Below, one piece after another: positions 37,065 through 46,475 of a stretch of 64,000 nucleotides of DNA. Under the pieces are notes generated by a model, which saw only the letters and a list, made by a program, of their open reading frames with translations, had not been told where the DNA came from and did not search any database. Location of the stretch: the NCBI RefSeq assembly GCF_002150505.1, contig NZ_MSSV01000007.1, forward strand, positions 248,001-312,000, given 5' to 3'. The stretch's first letter is position 1. Each line of letters opens with the position of its first letter. A program made the translations under genes and the position numbers. Source of the DNA: Algoriphagus ratkowskyi. GTDB lineage: Bacteria; Bacteroidota; Bacteroidia; Cytophagales; Cyclobacteriaceae.

Positions 37065-38438
37065 TTATTGATATCCCTGATTTTGTTCCAGTCCATTCAA
37101 CTTGATTTCATCCAAGCCAATGGGAAATGCATACTTGTACGAATCAGGCTCCAAGCGATAGCTTTCGCCCTCTATATTTCTAACCAGCGTAGTCTGGAAC
37201 TCAGGTTCCCTATTAAGCCTTCTCAAATCCATCCATCTGATATTTCTGTAAACCAATTGCTTTCTTCGTTCCTGCAGAATAAAAGATAATAATGCACTTT
37301 CGGTTAAGTCCTCAACAGGCTCATAAATGCCACTTTTATAACGCGTTGACAGTAATTGATCCATGACAGCCCCTGCCTCGGCTTCGTTCCCCAATCTTGC
37401 CAAACATTCTGCCTTTGTCAGATATAACTCGTCAACTCCATACCCAGCGAAGCGCTCGTAATTCCCGGTGTAATCTCCTTTAAATAGCATAACCGAATCC
37501 GGGCTTTCATTAAAGAATAGGGTTTTGCGTAAATCTGTGCTGTCATAACTTTTATACAAGTCCTCGTTGACTCCTATTCCAGGTGAAGTCCAAAATTGTC
37601 TAACTGTCATTACCACATTATAAATATTCTCTTTTCCAAACTCCGCAAAAGGATAAAAAGCATCCGAGTCAAGCGAATTGTAATTTATCAGTTCGTCTCC
37701 CAGTGCCAGTGCCAAATCCGCTTGGGCCAAGGACTTTTGATAGGCACCATTGATCAAATAAATTCTGGAGAGTAGCGCATGTGCCGCCCACTGAGAAGGC
37801 TTTTTCCTCGATTCATCGCGCTCAGGTAAATAGTTCAGCGATTCCAGTAACAGATTTTCCGTTTCCTGAAAAGATTCTTCCAAATTGCTCCTTTTTGTCA
37901 GGATATTGATATCTGAGGAATTGCGCAATGGTATTCCCAAAAGACTGGAAGCAGTTTCGGAGTCATACGGAACTGTATAAGACTGAAGTAAAAAATAATA
38001 AGCCTGAGCTTTCACAAATAAGGCAAATCCCTTTGCATGTGATAGTTCTATTCCATCTTCCCCGGTTTGTTCCAATTCTTCTAGCCCTTCCAAGACTAAA
38101 TTCGCATAATACACCTGCCTATATACTGTTGCCCATTCACTGGACACCTCTTCCAAAAAAGGATCATATTCCCAGGTACAACTATTTCTTTCCAATTGGC
38201 TCAGTTGCATGAACCCCCCATCGGTAATTTCAAAGTCATCTGTTGCCAAATGTCCTAGGGTTGGATCCCGGTTCATTCCGAACCCATTCGCATTCAACAA
38301 CCCTTCCAACTCGCTCACAGTGGTTGGGATCACCTGATTCTTGGATGGCTTCTCATCCAAAAACCCCTCACAGCCCAACAGTAACACTCCGCTAAGCATC
38401 ACAAACCCTCTTTGTATATTTTTAATTATATGATTCAT
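37065..38438 (-). CDS. SusD/RagB-family outer-membrane lipoprotein
   Basis: A substrate-binding lid of a SusCD importer. The lipobox LLGCEG places the lipid cysteine at residue 23. SusD features follow: FLDEKPSKNQVIP, and a C-terminal YRNIRWMDLRRLNREP with the conserved tail. The 457-aa length fits. It is encoded downstream of the SusC gene, separated by about 130 bases. The substrate cannot be told from sequence. No glycosidase is linked, so peptides or metal-bound ligands are as likely as sugars. Confidence 0.9.
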   Translation of the reverse strand: MNHIIKNIQRGFVMLSGVLLLGCEGFLDEKPSKNQVIPTTVSELEGLLNANGFGMNRDPTLGHLATDDFEITDGGFMQLSQLERNSCTWEYDPFLEEVSSEWATVYRQVYYANLVLEGLEELEQTGEDGIELSHAKGFALFVKAQAYYFLLQSYTVPYDSETASSLLGIPLRNSSDINILTKRSNLEESFQETENLLLESLNYLPERDESRKKPSQWAAHALLSRIYLINGAYQKSLAQADLALALGDELINYNSLDSDAFYPFAEFGKENIYNVVMTVRQFWTSPGIGVNEDLYKSYDSTDLRKTLFFNESPDSVMLFKGDYTGNYERFAGYGVDELYLTKAECLARLGNEAEAGAVMDQLLSTRYKSGIYEPVEDLTESALLSFILQERRKQLVYRNIRWMDLRRLNREPEFQTTLVRNIEGESYRLEPDSYKYAFPIGLDEIKLNGLEQNQGYQ

Positions 38439-38566
38439 TTCTATAAAATTTTAGTGTTTACTGATCTATTGCTTTAGAAAGGGTGCCAGGTGCAATGCAC
38501 CCGGCCGGTGAATGGTCAACCAAACCTATGAAGAAAGCTCACCCCCTATTCCAATTTTTTATTGAG

Positions 38567-41500
38567 TTAGAAGTTCATCCGAAGCCCAAGTGCAAACGAC
38601 CTGGAGGGTCTGGAGGCAGCGTAATCCGGATCTGCCAGCACCTTACTTTTCTTCCAGAGGATTGCCACGTTATTCATGTAGGAATAAAACTCTGTGTTGT
38701 TAAGCCATTGCTTAGACGATTTCAATGAGTAGGACAAGCGGATATCCTGAAGTCTTAGATTATCCCCTCTTTCTATCAATGCACTGGATTTCAGATAAAA
38801 GGAGGACTGCTGGGAGTCTCTGCTTTCCGGCATGGCAGGAATATCCGTACGAAGTTCATCTCCGGGATTCATCCATCTGTTTTCATAATCCCCATGTCCA
38901 AACTCTCCTCCCATTAAGCTGTAATAATCAATCCCCGATCTACGGGTGTAATATCCGAGTCGGTAGCTGAGGTTTACCGAAAGGCTGAAATTCCTGTATT
39001 GCAGATCATTCCTCAACGCACCAAACCAGGTAGGTCTACCCGAACCATGATAAATCAAATCCTCTGGCCCTGTCTGTCCGATGATGGCGCTGTAGTCTGT
39101 ACTACGCTGACCTTCCAAAATCCCGACCGGTGCTCCGGTCTGGGGATCGAGTCCCGCCCAGTCATAACTGTATATCCCTTGAAGTGGCCTACCTTCAAAA
39201 GGAAAGCCACTACCTGAACCAAGACCGTAATTCAGGTAACTGGAAACCAATCCCCTTCCCTCGTATTTGGAAACTCTCTCATTGAGGTGACTGACAAAAA
39301 ACACGGTATTCCACTGAAATATCTTTCGAATAATTCCTACGTTGACTGAAAAATCAAATCCTCTGGTAATGGTATTTGCATAATTACCCCTGACCGAAGA
39401 GAACCCCAAAGAGCTTGGAACTGAATAGTCCCCAATGATATCCTGACCGGATTTGCTATACCATTCAAATGTACCTGATACCCTATCTTCAAATAGGTTG
39501 AAATCCACCCCTAAATTGGTGATCTGGATACGCTCCCAACGTAGTTCCGGATTTCCGGGAAGATCAATTACTGTGTATGGCAGATACGTGAAGTAATTTC
39601 CAGCCCCTGAAAAAAGCCTTCCGCTAGGTAGGGCAGCCACGCGCTTGTCTGTATTGCCGTTATACCCATACGAAGCCCTTAGCCGTATAAAATCTATCCA
39701 ACCCACATCGAAGAAAGACTCTTCACTTAGGGTGTATCCCAGTCCTGCTGACCAGAGCGGAACAAACTTCTGATTGGTACTTACACCAAAGAGGTTTGAA
39801 GCATCACGCCTGATACTTGCGGTCACCGAATATTTCTGATCCAATGTGTAGCCTGCATTCATATAAGCAGATACATACCGGTCGGTCACCCCTTCAAAAG
39901 AATCCAGGTAGGGAATATTTGCAGGAAATCTATCCGGTGCTTTTTTCCATCGGGTCAGGTAGTCCACTGGCTCTACCAATCCTGTCTCCTCGGAATAACC
40001 ATAACTTCTACTCCCCTGTGTCTCAGAGCCAAAATCACGTACTTCAAATCCCGCAATGGCATTGACTGCATGCCGCCCCTGAAACACCCGATCAAAACTC
40101 AGCATCCCCCGAACCGTGTGGCTTTTGGCAGTACTATAGGAAGCATCCCATATATCAGCCTTAGGAATGGGATAACTCATCCCCCCAAACTCGTCCACCT
40201 GAGTATAGGTATTGATCAGGTTTCTGGTGTAGAAACTCTCCAAAGGAAACAGCTGGGTTATTTTCCCCTGATTCTGCCAATATTGGTAGGATAATTCTGC
40301 CGAAAGATCCTGAAAAAGCTCATACCCAATACGGGCATTCAAGCGCAGATCCTGTGAATTGGAGCGTTGAGGATCAAGCCCTATTTCTTTGAGAGGAATA
40401 TATCTCCAATCTAAAAAACCATTTTCCGGTGCTGCCCGAATGTAGCGGTTGCTCCAGGTGGAATACACCGGCAGGGGATTCCCTGCATCATCTGCCAGTC
40501 CGGAATACGGATCAAGGCCTGCTGTACCCGGTGCTCCATCCTCATTGGTCTGAAGACTCAGGTAGATCCCAGCCATCACCGAAAGTTTATCCTTTAAAAA
40601 CTTCCAGTTATTCACGTTGTTTAGCGTTAGCCTACTCCGCTCATTTCCTATTTCAGAGGCAAGGTTGTTGTCATACCCCATCCCAAAAGTATGGTTGGAT
40701 GCCTTTCCAGCTCCGGTAATATTCAGGGAATACTGTTGGTTGACCGCAGGTCGAATCAAGTAAGCTGACACCTCGCTTCGAAGATCAGTTGAGCGAAACC
40801 CCTGCAGCTGCTGCTCAGCCTCAGCGGTTGAAATCTGCCCATTCTCCAACGCATAGAGCGTTTCCACCACAGGGGACACTATTGGATTCCGGGTGGAGTT
40901 ATACCTGCTGCGGTAAAATCCCTGATCAAACAACTGCTCCTCCACATCCACAAAATCCGGGATGCTCATCTTCGGGTTATGAAACAGATCAGGCTTTTCA
41001 CTTACTGTGACATTGGCATTGAAAGAAACGCGAAGTCCCTGCCCGTAAGCGGCAGACTTAGTGGTAATGACGATCACCCCATTTCCTGCCCTAGCTCCCC
41101 AGATGGAAGCTGCAGCTGCATCCTTGAGCACGGTGATGGATCCCACATCGTTTGGGTTGATGTTGTCAATCGAACCGTCGTAAGGGAAATTATCAATAAT
41201 GATCAGTGGCTCACTCTCTGCGAAAATAGTACTGGTTCCTCGGATACTGATGCTGTTTGCATCACTTTTGTCCTTGTTGAATATCAAGCCCGGAGTTACG
41301 TTCTCCAAGCGCTGCAATACATCCGTGGTGACACTTCTATTGACCAATTTATTATCCAGTTGTACAAACGAACCTGTGACCCGCTCTTTAGGAAGTTTCT
41401 GGTACCCTGTCGATACCACCTGTACTTCGGCCAGTTCCTGTTCGGAAGCATTCATGGCAATCTCAAGGTATTCCCCCTCCTGATTTTCCCCATTCCATTT

Positions 41501-41761
41501 CCACACTACATCAGTGTAACTGAGATGCGAAAAAGTCAAAACTTGCTCACCTGCAGGAAGCTTGAGTTCAAATTCTCCCTGATCAGTACTGACCTGACTA
41601 ATCCCCGCAGGAGCTACCTGTATCATAATTCCGGGCAGGGTTTCCCCTGTCTCAGCATCCACGACCTTTCCTTTTAGCGTGTAGGTGTTCTGTGCATAAG
41701 TAGAAAATGCAAGCAGAAGCAGTAGTCCTGCTATTCCAATTTTATATAAATATAGCTTCAT
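38567..41761 (-). CDS. SusC/RagA-family TonB-dependent transporter
   Basis: An outer-membrane importer of 1064 aa. Signal peptide (residues 1-23), then a carboxypeptidase-like domain (LKGKVVDAETGETLPGIMIQ), then a plug (ISIRGTSTIFAESEPLIIID, VLKDAAAASIWGARAGNGVI) and a beta-barrel ending in ALGLRMNF. The canonical aromatic C-terminus is intact. It sits between the TlpA-like and SusD genes, and the nine-base gap to TlpA implies one operon. Confidence 0.95.
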   Translation of the reverse strand: MKLYLYKIGIAGLLLLLAFSTYAQNTYTLKGKVVDAETGETLPGIMIQVAPAGISQVSTDQGEFELKLPAGEQVLTFSHLSYTDVVWKWNGENQEGEYLEIAMNASEQELAEVQVVSTGYQKLPKERVTGSFVQLDNKLVNRSVTTDVLQRLENVTPGLIFNKDKSDANSISIRGTSTIFAESEPLIIIDNFPYDGSIDNINPNDVGSITVLKDAAAASIWGARAGNGVIVITTKSAAYGQGLRVSFNANVTVSEKPDLFHNPKMSIPDFVDVEEQLFDQGFYRSRYNSTRNPIVSPVVETLYALENGQISTAEAEQQLQGFRSTDLRSEVSAYLIRPAVNQQYSLNITGAGKASNHTFGMGYDNNLASEIGNERSRLTLNNVNNWKFLKDKLSVMAGIYLSLQTNEDGAPGTAGLDPYSGLADDAGNPLPVYSTWSNRYIRAAPENGFLDWRYIPLKEIGLDPQRSNSQDLRLNARIGYELFQDLSAELSYQYWQNQGKITQLFPLESFYTRNLINTYTQVDEFGGMSYPIPKADIWDASYSTAKSHTVRGMLSFDRVFQGRHAVNAIAGFEVRDFGSETQGSRSYGYSEETGLVEPVDYLTRWKKAPDRFPANIPYLDSFEGVTDRYVSAYMNAGYTLDQKYSVTASIRRDASNLFGVSTNQKFVPLWSAGLGYTLSEESFFDVGWIDFIRLRASYGYNGNTDKRVAALPSGRLFSGAGNYFTYLPYTVIDLPGNPELRWERIQITNLGVDFNLFEDRVSGTFEWYSKSGQDIIGDYSVPSSLGFSSVRGNYANTITRGFDFSVNVGIIRKIFQWNTVFFVSHLNERVSKYEGRGLVSSYLNYGLGSGSGFPFEGRPLQGIYSYDWAGLDPQTGAPVGILEGQRSTDYSAIIGQTGPEDLIYHGSGRPTWFGALRNDLQYRNFSLSVNLSYRLGYYTRRSGIDYYSLMGGEFGHGDYENRWMNPGDELRTDIPAMPESRDSQQSSFYLKSSALIERGDNLRLQDIRLSYSLKSSKQWLNNTEFYSYMNNVAILWKKSKVLADPDYAASRPSRSFALGLRMNF

Positions 41762-41769
41762 GGATACAT

Positions 41770-43446
41770 TTAGTTTTTAAGTGATAAATTACTTTGCTGT
41801 GTTGCAGACAAAGCCGCTTCAATCTGCGAGCGGATGCTTTCCGTGCTTTGTCCTAGATATAGGATCTCCACATTACTTCCCTTCCCATCCAACATCATCA
41901 GTTGGGGGAACAGGTGAATGTTATACTGGGATTTCCATTGGGCAGCTTCGGCCCCCAAGTACAGATTGAGCAGTTTTTCTGAGGTATAATTGCCCGACTT
42001 CAGTCCCTTTTCCCAGATCTCCTCGGTTGCAGAGGCATTGACTGCCACCAATTCCACCCGATCAGAACCCTGGTATTCCTGAGCCAACTGATCAAAAGTT
42101 TCCTTGTAAAAATTCTCACTGGCACCACAGCCGGTACTCCAGAAGTAAAAGACCAGCACTTGATCAGTAAAATCAGCTTTGGAATACATCCGACCCATAC
42201 TGTCAGTAAACTGAAAATCGGCAACAGGCACTCCTGAGATATATTTGGAACTGTACTCTTCCAATTGCCCAACTTGATCGGCAGTTGCCATAAAGGCAGC
42301 AATTCGCTCAATAAAGGCAGTCTTGGTGGGTATCTGCTGGAACTTGTCCATCAAAAATTTCAGGTAAATCTTGCCTCGCAGCTCCCCATCAAAATCAGCC
42401 ATCACCCCTTTAGTGAAAGAAGAATTGCTGGTCAAGGCTTTCAGGTAAGCCTGTTCGTATTTATAGGAAAGCCACCCACTGGATAGGTTTTTAGCCTGAT
42501 CAGAAAGACCGGGATCAGGCAGCAGGAATTCACTTGCAAATAAGTCATTCAGCTCTGCCACAAACAGACTGTCACGGGTAATTACCGCCCTGTCGTACAT
42601 CTCGGTTCTAAACTTTCGCAACAGCCCTGCCCGGTACTTGCCGATAAGATCTGCCCGAAGTAGATCGAATGCCTCAGATGAAATCCTACTTCGAAAAGAA
42701 TCCAATACATTCCATTCTGGAAGTTCCTCCAAATTCATTTCCCAGAGTTCCAGGATTCGCACCTTTTCTTCCTCACCGAAGCCCACCAATTCCATATGTC
42801 CTCCAAAATTAGTTTTGGCAGTCCGGTAGCGCTCCCTGTAATCATCCCGATTCAAAAACTCTTCAGGATCATCGGTCATCATCTGGGAGGGAAGAGAAAA
42901 TCTTCGCTGCTCAGCGGCAAGAGCCATCTGATATTGAACAGCAAATAGATCACCATCAGGGCCGGCAAAGGAAATCCGATTTCCAGCTTCATTGATCTGA
43001 ACCTTGATGGAATCACCGGGAAAGACCAAGTAATTCTCCAAAATCGGCTCCTCGCCTCTTTTAATACTGATATAACCTGCTCGTTCAAAATCAACCGACT
43101 CAAAAAGAAACAGCTGATCCACCGCAGGATTGATTCCTTCAAAGAAGCTCCCCCGACGACCAACCACAAACTCCTCTTTCTGTCTATAATTAGGATGTAG
43201 CGTAGAAACATGAAAAGGAAAAGTCTCAAAGGTCAGCGTATCCAGCTTTCCTTTCTTTGCCAGTTCCACATAGATCAAAACAGATTCAGTTCCCTCAGAA
43301 GCAGAAGAGCTCTCGCCCTCCTGCCCTGTTAAACCGGAGTTATCAACCAAATCAGTCTCCGGGGGTGATTCAGCAACTTGTGCTGTGAGTGTGCTTATGG
43401 GAAGACATAGGTATCCCAGTAAGCAAATGAGTAGTACTTTTTTCAT
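41770..43446 (-). CDS. TlpA-like thioredoxin-fold protein with CxxS site
   Basis: An exported protein of 558 aa. A signal peptide (residues 1-22) and a long N-terminal helical domain precede a thioredoxin fold (about 405-545). The active site reads WSTGCGAS, so the second cysteine of CxxC is serine. That abolishes normal dithiol redox cycling but would allow mixed-disulphide trapping or isomerase activity. It heads the operon with SusC and SusD. Such TlpA proteins often accompany SusCD pairs, where they may process the imported ligand. Confidence 0.85.
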   Translation of the reverse strand: MKKVLLICLLGYLCLPISTLTAQVAESPPETDLVDNSGLTGQEGESSSASEGTESVLIYVELAKKGKLDTLTFETFPFHVSTLHPNYRQKEEFVVGRRGSFFEGINPAVDQLFLFESVDFERAGYISIKRGEEPILENYLVFPGDSIKVQINEAGNRISFAGPDGDLFAVQYQMALAAEQRRFSLPSQMMTDDPEEFLNRDDYRERYRTAKTNFGGHMELVGFGEEEKVRILELWEMNLEELPEWNVLDSFRSRISSEAFDLLRADLIGKYRAGLLRKFRTEMYDRAVITRDSLFVAELNDLFASEFLLPDPGLSDQAKNLSSGWLSYKYEQAYLKALTSNSSFTKGVMADFDGELRGKIYLKFLMDKFQQIPTKTAFIERIAAFMATADQVGQLEEYSSKYISGVPVADFQFTDSMGRMYSKADFTDQVLVFYFWSTGCGASENFYKETFDQLAQEYQGSDRVELVAVNASATEEIWEKGLKSGNYTSEKLLNLYLGAEAAQWKSQYNIHLFPQLMMLDGKGSNVEILYLGQSTESIRSQIEAALSATQQSNLSLKN

Positions 43447-43537
43447 GTGCTTTTAATGTTTGTGATGCTGGGTGTCCGATGTCGGGTGACCGGTGAAAAG
43501 AGACCGAAGTAGGGAGACGGAAGACCGAAGTGCGTAC

Positions 43538-43653
43538 CGTCATTGCGAGGACGAAGGACGAAGCAATCTCAACGTGTTTAGCACTAAATTCCAAGAGATT
43601 GCCGCGTCAAGTCATTCTCCTATCGTCGAATAACTTTCCTCGCAATGACGTCT
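43538..43653. repeat. Intergenic CGTCATTGCGAGG repeat
   Basis: The element begins CGTCATTGCGAGGACGAAGG with AAGCAATCTC, and ends with GAGATTGCCGCGTC and CCTCGCAATGACG, so its ends and inner blocks are inverted copies. This palindromic type is widespread between genes in many bacteria. It is followed within 20 bases by the 16-mer TACGCCACGGCGCACA. Confidence 0.8.
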
Positions 43654-43667
43654 CCGAAAAGACGAAC

Positions 43668-43967
43668 CTACGCCACGGCGCACATGTCTCCCACCCCACC
43701 GAATATCAGTAGTCCAGCATTTATGAATAAGAAATAAATGAAAGTAATGGAGCTGTTGACCTGCTGCAGCAGATGATCTCCATCATCGTGTATCGTCACT
43801 CCCTGATCTGTGTGGATAGTCCCGTAAACACGGAAGCAATCAGAGAGAAAAAGTGCCCTGATCCTTAGATCGGATTCTTGGGCTTCAGGGGATACAGGCG
43901 ATCTACCGCGGCGATGCCAGGAAACTCTGGTACAATAAAACAGATCATCAGCCCTATCGCTATGCAA
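43668..43967 (-). CDS. Doubtful 99-aa ORF with one membrane segment
   Basis: The frame ends in a hydrophobic stretch (SSITFIYFLFINAGLLIFGG) and then CAVA encoded by a repeated 16-mer, which also supplies the stop. No ribosome-binding site or known domain. It could be the remains of a longer membrane protein cut by the repeat. Equally it may be non-coding. Confidence 0.25.
   Translation of the reverse strand: MHSDRADDLFYCTRVSWHRRGRSPVSPEAQESDLRIRALFLSDCFRVYGTIHTDQGVTIHDDGDHLLQQVNSSITFIYFLFINAGLLIFGGVGDMCAVA
43669..43684. repeat. 16-mer TACGCCACGGCGCACA, copy 1
   Basis: Identical to 58330-58345 inside the broken yhcG gene. The core is almost self-complementary (CGCC..GGCG). Confidence 0.75.
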
Positions 43968-44025
43968 GGGCAGCTATACTCTTTACCAAGTAAAGCAACT
44001 ACATACGGAGTAAAATGTGATCTCA

Positions 44026-44232
44026 TCATTTCTCTTCTACTTTGTAGAAATACGTTAACAGCCTATAGACATTCTTAATATCCTCTCGCTGTACCCTATC
44101 GCAATTTTCTAGATCAATCATATCCAAAATCCTTACTAACGAATTACTAAACTGATCAACCTGTTCTTTTGGAATCAGGATTGAATCCTCTAAATCCTGA
44201 GTGTCACCTTTGTTACGCTCCGTGATTTTCAT
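44026..44232 (-). CDS. Hypothetical 68-aa protein
   Basis: Not assigned. Charged, helical, cytoplasmic; contains EQVDQFSNSLVRILDMIDLE. It is divergent from a small helix-turn-helix gene 100 bases away, and the pair may form a regulatory module or a toxin-antitoxin-like unit. That is a guess based on size and position. Confidence 0.5.
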   Translation of the reverse strand: MKITERNKGDTQDLEDSILIPKEQVDQFSNSLVRILDMIDLENCDRVQREDIKNVYRLLTYFYKVEEK

Positions 44233-44314
44233 ATTTTCTGTAAATTAATTCATTATTTCTGCATAAACAATACTCTATTTGAATTTTTTCTTACTGTTTC
44301 GACAGAAAAACATA

Positions 44315-44331
44315 TATTTATTTCATAAATA
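44315..44331. promoter_or_regulatory. Palindrome touching the start of the HTH gene
   Basis: TATTTAT-TTC-ATAAATA ends exactly before the ATG at 44332. A self-repression operator is inferred from position. Confidence 0.5.
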
Positions 44332-44544
44332 ATGAAAATGACAAGACTTGGAGAGTATCTCGAAAAGAGATCTATTAATAAATCAGAAGTTTCCAGAAAA
44401 ATTGGAGTGATGCCACAGCGTTTAACCGAGCTTTCAAAAAATCCAGGGGCACACTTACGGGCTAGTGAGCTGTATCTTATTGCAAAGGCAATCGGAGCTG
44501 ATCCTTGCGAAATGCTGGATTATGTGTGTCAGGATTTGAAGTAG
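44332..44544 (+). CDS. Small HTH (Xre-type) regulator
   Basis: A DNA-binding protein of 70 aa. Helix-turn-helix residues: LEKRSINKSEVSRKIGVMPQ, then RLTELSKNP and SELYLIAKAIGADPCEML, a familiar Cro/C1 pattern in Bacteroidota. It has no other domain. A palindrome overlaps the start, suggesting autoregulation. The divergent 68-aa gene may be its partner. Confidence 0.75.
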   Translation: MKMTRLGEYLEKRSINKSEVSRKIGVMPQRLTELSKNPGAHLRASELYLIAKAIGADPCEMLDYVCQDLK

Positions 44545-44808
44545 GGATGATTAAAAGAAAAGGTATTGAGAATTTGAGTGGATGAGCACTTTTATTCTTA
44601 AACTCGTGATTTTTTGATCGACTTCGTCAAGAATTACAGATTCAGGAAGTCAAATTGTTTTTGAGAAAAGTATGTGAAAGTGGATTTAGCCATCAGATAA
44701 GTATCAAACTTAACGTTGTGATTTTCTGAGAGAATAGTTTATCGAACATTCACTCTTTAAATATTGTCCTCTAAAATATCATTTTTTTGATCCTTAACCC
44801 TTTTCAAA

Positions 44809-46179
44809 TTAAAGAAGGACCATCCAGTTTTCAACAGCAAAAGGATGCTGGATCAAAGCTGTTTTTTGTCTTTCAGTTTGGCCATGAATTCTAAAAAAAG
44901 CTTCTATAATCTTTAAATGTTGATTCGGGTTTCCACAGGAACACTCATTTTCTATATCAACTGGAGTTAATTTATTTCCCCTAAACAAATATGCATGACC
45001 AGGAGTGATTTCAAGGGCCCCATTTTCATTAGAATTGACCGAAGTTTCAAATATCAAGTCATCATTTCTATGAAGCCAAATACCAGAATAAGGAGGCTGA
45101 TGATCACTTCCAATATCATGATCATATTCCCCCTTCACAAAGAAAATATTATTTGAATTAACCTTGGCCCACTCAAGTTTTACTTCATCTTTAAAATTCA
45201 TTAAATTGAATAAGCCTTTTGGCGAAATTGTAATTTTTGTGGCATCTCCTAATCTACAATTTATACCACTATGGATTTCAGATAAATTAAAAGTTATGTT
45301 TTTCCATAACCTGAAAGGTGATGGCTCAAATATGGTTAGGTCATTTCGTTTGGGTTTAAAATCAAATAAATCATTGTCATCATCTATATAGAAAGGTATA
45401 TTGATAGCTCTTTTGGCAAACACATAATCATTACTTGAAAATTTTAATGTTTCTTTATTCTCCTCTCTCATTTCTTCATTTAAATAAAAGGGGGGACATT
45501 GAATAAATGGCTCGCTTAACAATTGTGAATATCCTTTATCGATATTAGGATGAGGAAATACCTCTTTTAAAGTTTTGCTTGATAGAAATTTCTCACGGTC
45601 AATTTCTAAGATTTTGGAAACAAAAGAATTTGGATTTGGTATTCTGGGAGGTTGATCAAGCAGTAAATAAGCATCCTGATTCTTAGGCCGAATAAATATT
45701 TCCTCTTCAGAGATATTAAACAGGTAATTATCTTTAATTAATCCTTTATAATTTGGAATTTCTAGAACGTAAATATATCCCAAACCTTCAACCTCGGGTT
45801 TGTAGGTTACTTTATCCTGTAATCTTAAAGAATTTCCAATCCATGTGGTTGGTCTAAGTTGGGTAAATGTATTAGAGGCAAACCACGCTGCAATTATAGG
45901 ATTACTTGTTAAATCTAGATAGTAAGTAGGAAATCCATAGTGTTGAAGTACTGCATGATTATACTTAAAATTGTTTCCCGATTTAGTTGATATCCTATTT
46001 ACTATGGTATTCCAACCGTTTTCTACTTCTGGAATATTAAGTGTATTTCGCCGTGCTTTGCCAGACCGTAATTCATCAAATTTTTCAGTTTGACCACGAA
46101 ATAACACAATGCTAGTATCCGGAATTCCTCTGATTATTTCATCTATTATTTCGTTAAGCTCAGCTTCAGACTTAATCAT
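44809..46179 (-). CDS. FRG-domain protein
   Basis: A cytoplasmic protein of 456 aa. The N-terminal FRG domain is marked by VLFRGQTEKF and by AVLQHYGFPTYYLDLTSNPI followed by AAWFAS. FRG is named for a conserved Phe-Arg-Gly and is found in many phage-defence and conflict loci; its chemistry is unclear. The long C-terminal part (about 200-456) is not recognised. It stands alone, divergent from the four-gene system at 46476, with about 300 bases between them. A role in defence is inferred. Confidence 0.75.
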   Translation of the reverse strand: MIKSEAELNEIIDEIIRGIPDTSIVLFRGQTEKFDELRSGKARRNTLNIPEVENGWNTIVNRISTKSGNNFKYNHAVLQHYGFPTYYLDLTSNPIIAAWFASNTFTQLRPTTWIGNSLRLQDKVTYKPEVEGLGYIYVLEIPNYKGLIKDNYLFNISEEEIFIRPKNQDAYLLLDQPPRIPNPNSFVSKILEIDREKFLSSKTLKEVFPHPNIDKGYSQLLSEPFIQCPPFYLNEEMREENKETLKFSSNDYVFAKRAINIPFYIDDDNDLFDFKPKRNDLTIFEPSPFRLWKNITFNLSEIHSGINCRLGDATKITISPKGLFNLMNFKDEVKLEWAKVNSNNIFFVKGEYDHDIGSDHQPPYSGIWLHRNDDLIFETSVNSNENGALEITPGHAYLFRGNKLTPVDIENECSCGNPNQHLKIIEAFFRIHGQTERQKTALIQHPFAVENWMVLL

Positions 46180-46449
46180 TAGTAATTTAGTTATATAGAA
46201 ATAATCGATCTTTTTTTTTCTTCGAACAAATTATTCATTTTAAATCTGATTTAATAGTTATTTTCACCTATCAATTGGCTCTAAACAAAGTTTTTACGAA
46301 GATTCCGCCGTTATAAAGGCTATTATAACTTTTTATTACCGAAATATAGAGTGCGCCTTCATACAAAACTACAAATTTAATTCTTGAATCTATAGGTAAT
46401 TTCATCTAAAATCCCAAACTAATTAATTAGAATTCTTGATATTATCATT

Positions 46450-46465
46450 ATTATTTCGAAATAAT
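46450..46465. promoter_or_regulatory. 16-bp palindrome before the four-gene system
   Basis: ATTATTTC mirrored by GAAATAAT, ten bases upstream of the first ATG. An operator or binding site of an unknown regulator is possible. AT-rich sequence makes chance palindromes easier. Confidence 0.45.
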
Positions 46466-46475
46466 TTCTCAGAAC

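Noticed and set aside
40979..41677. 232-aa ORF on the plus strand inside SusC
   Set aside because: Antisense to a clear SusC transporter; no own signals.
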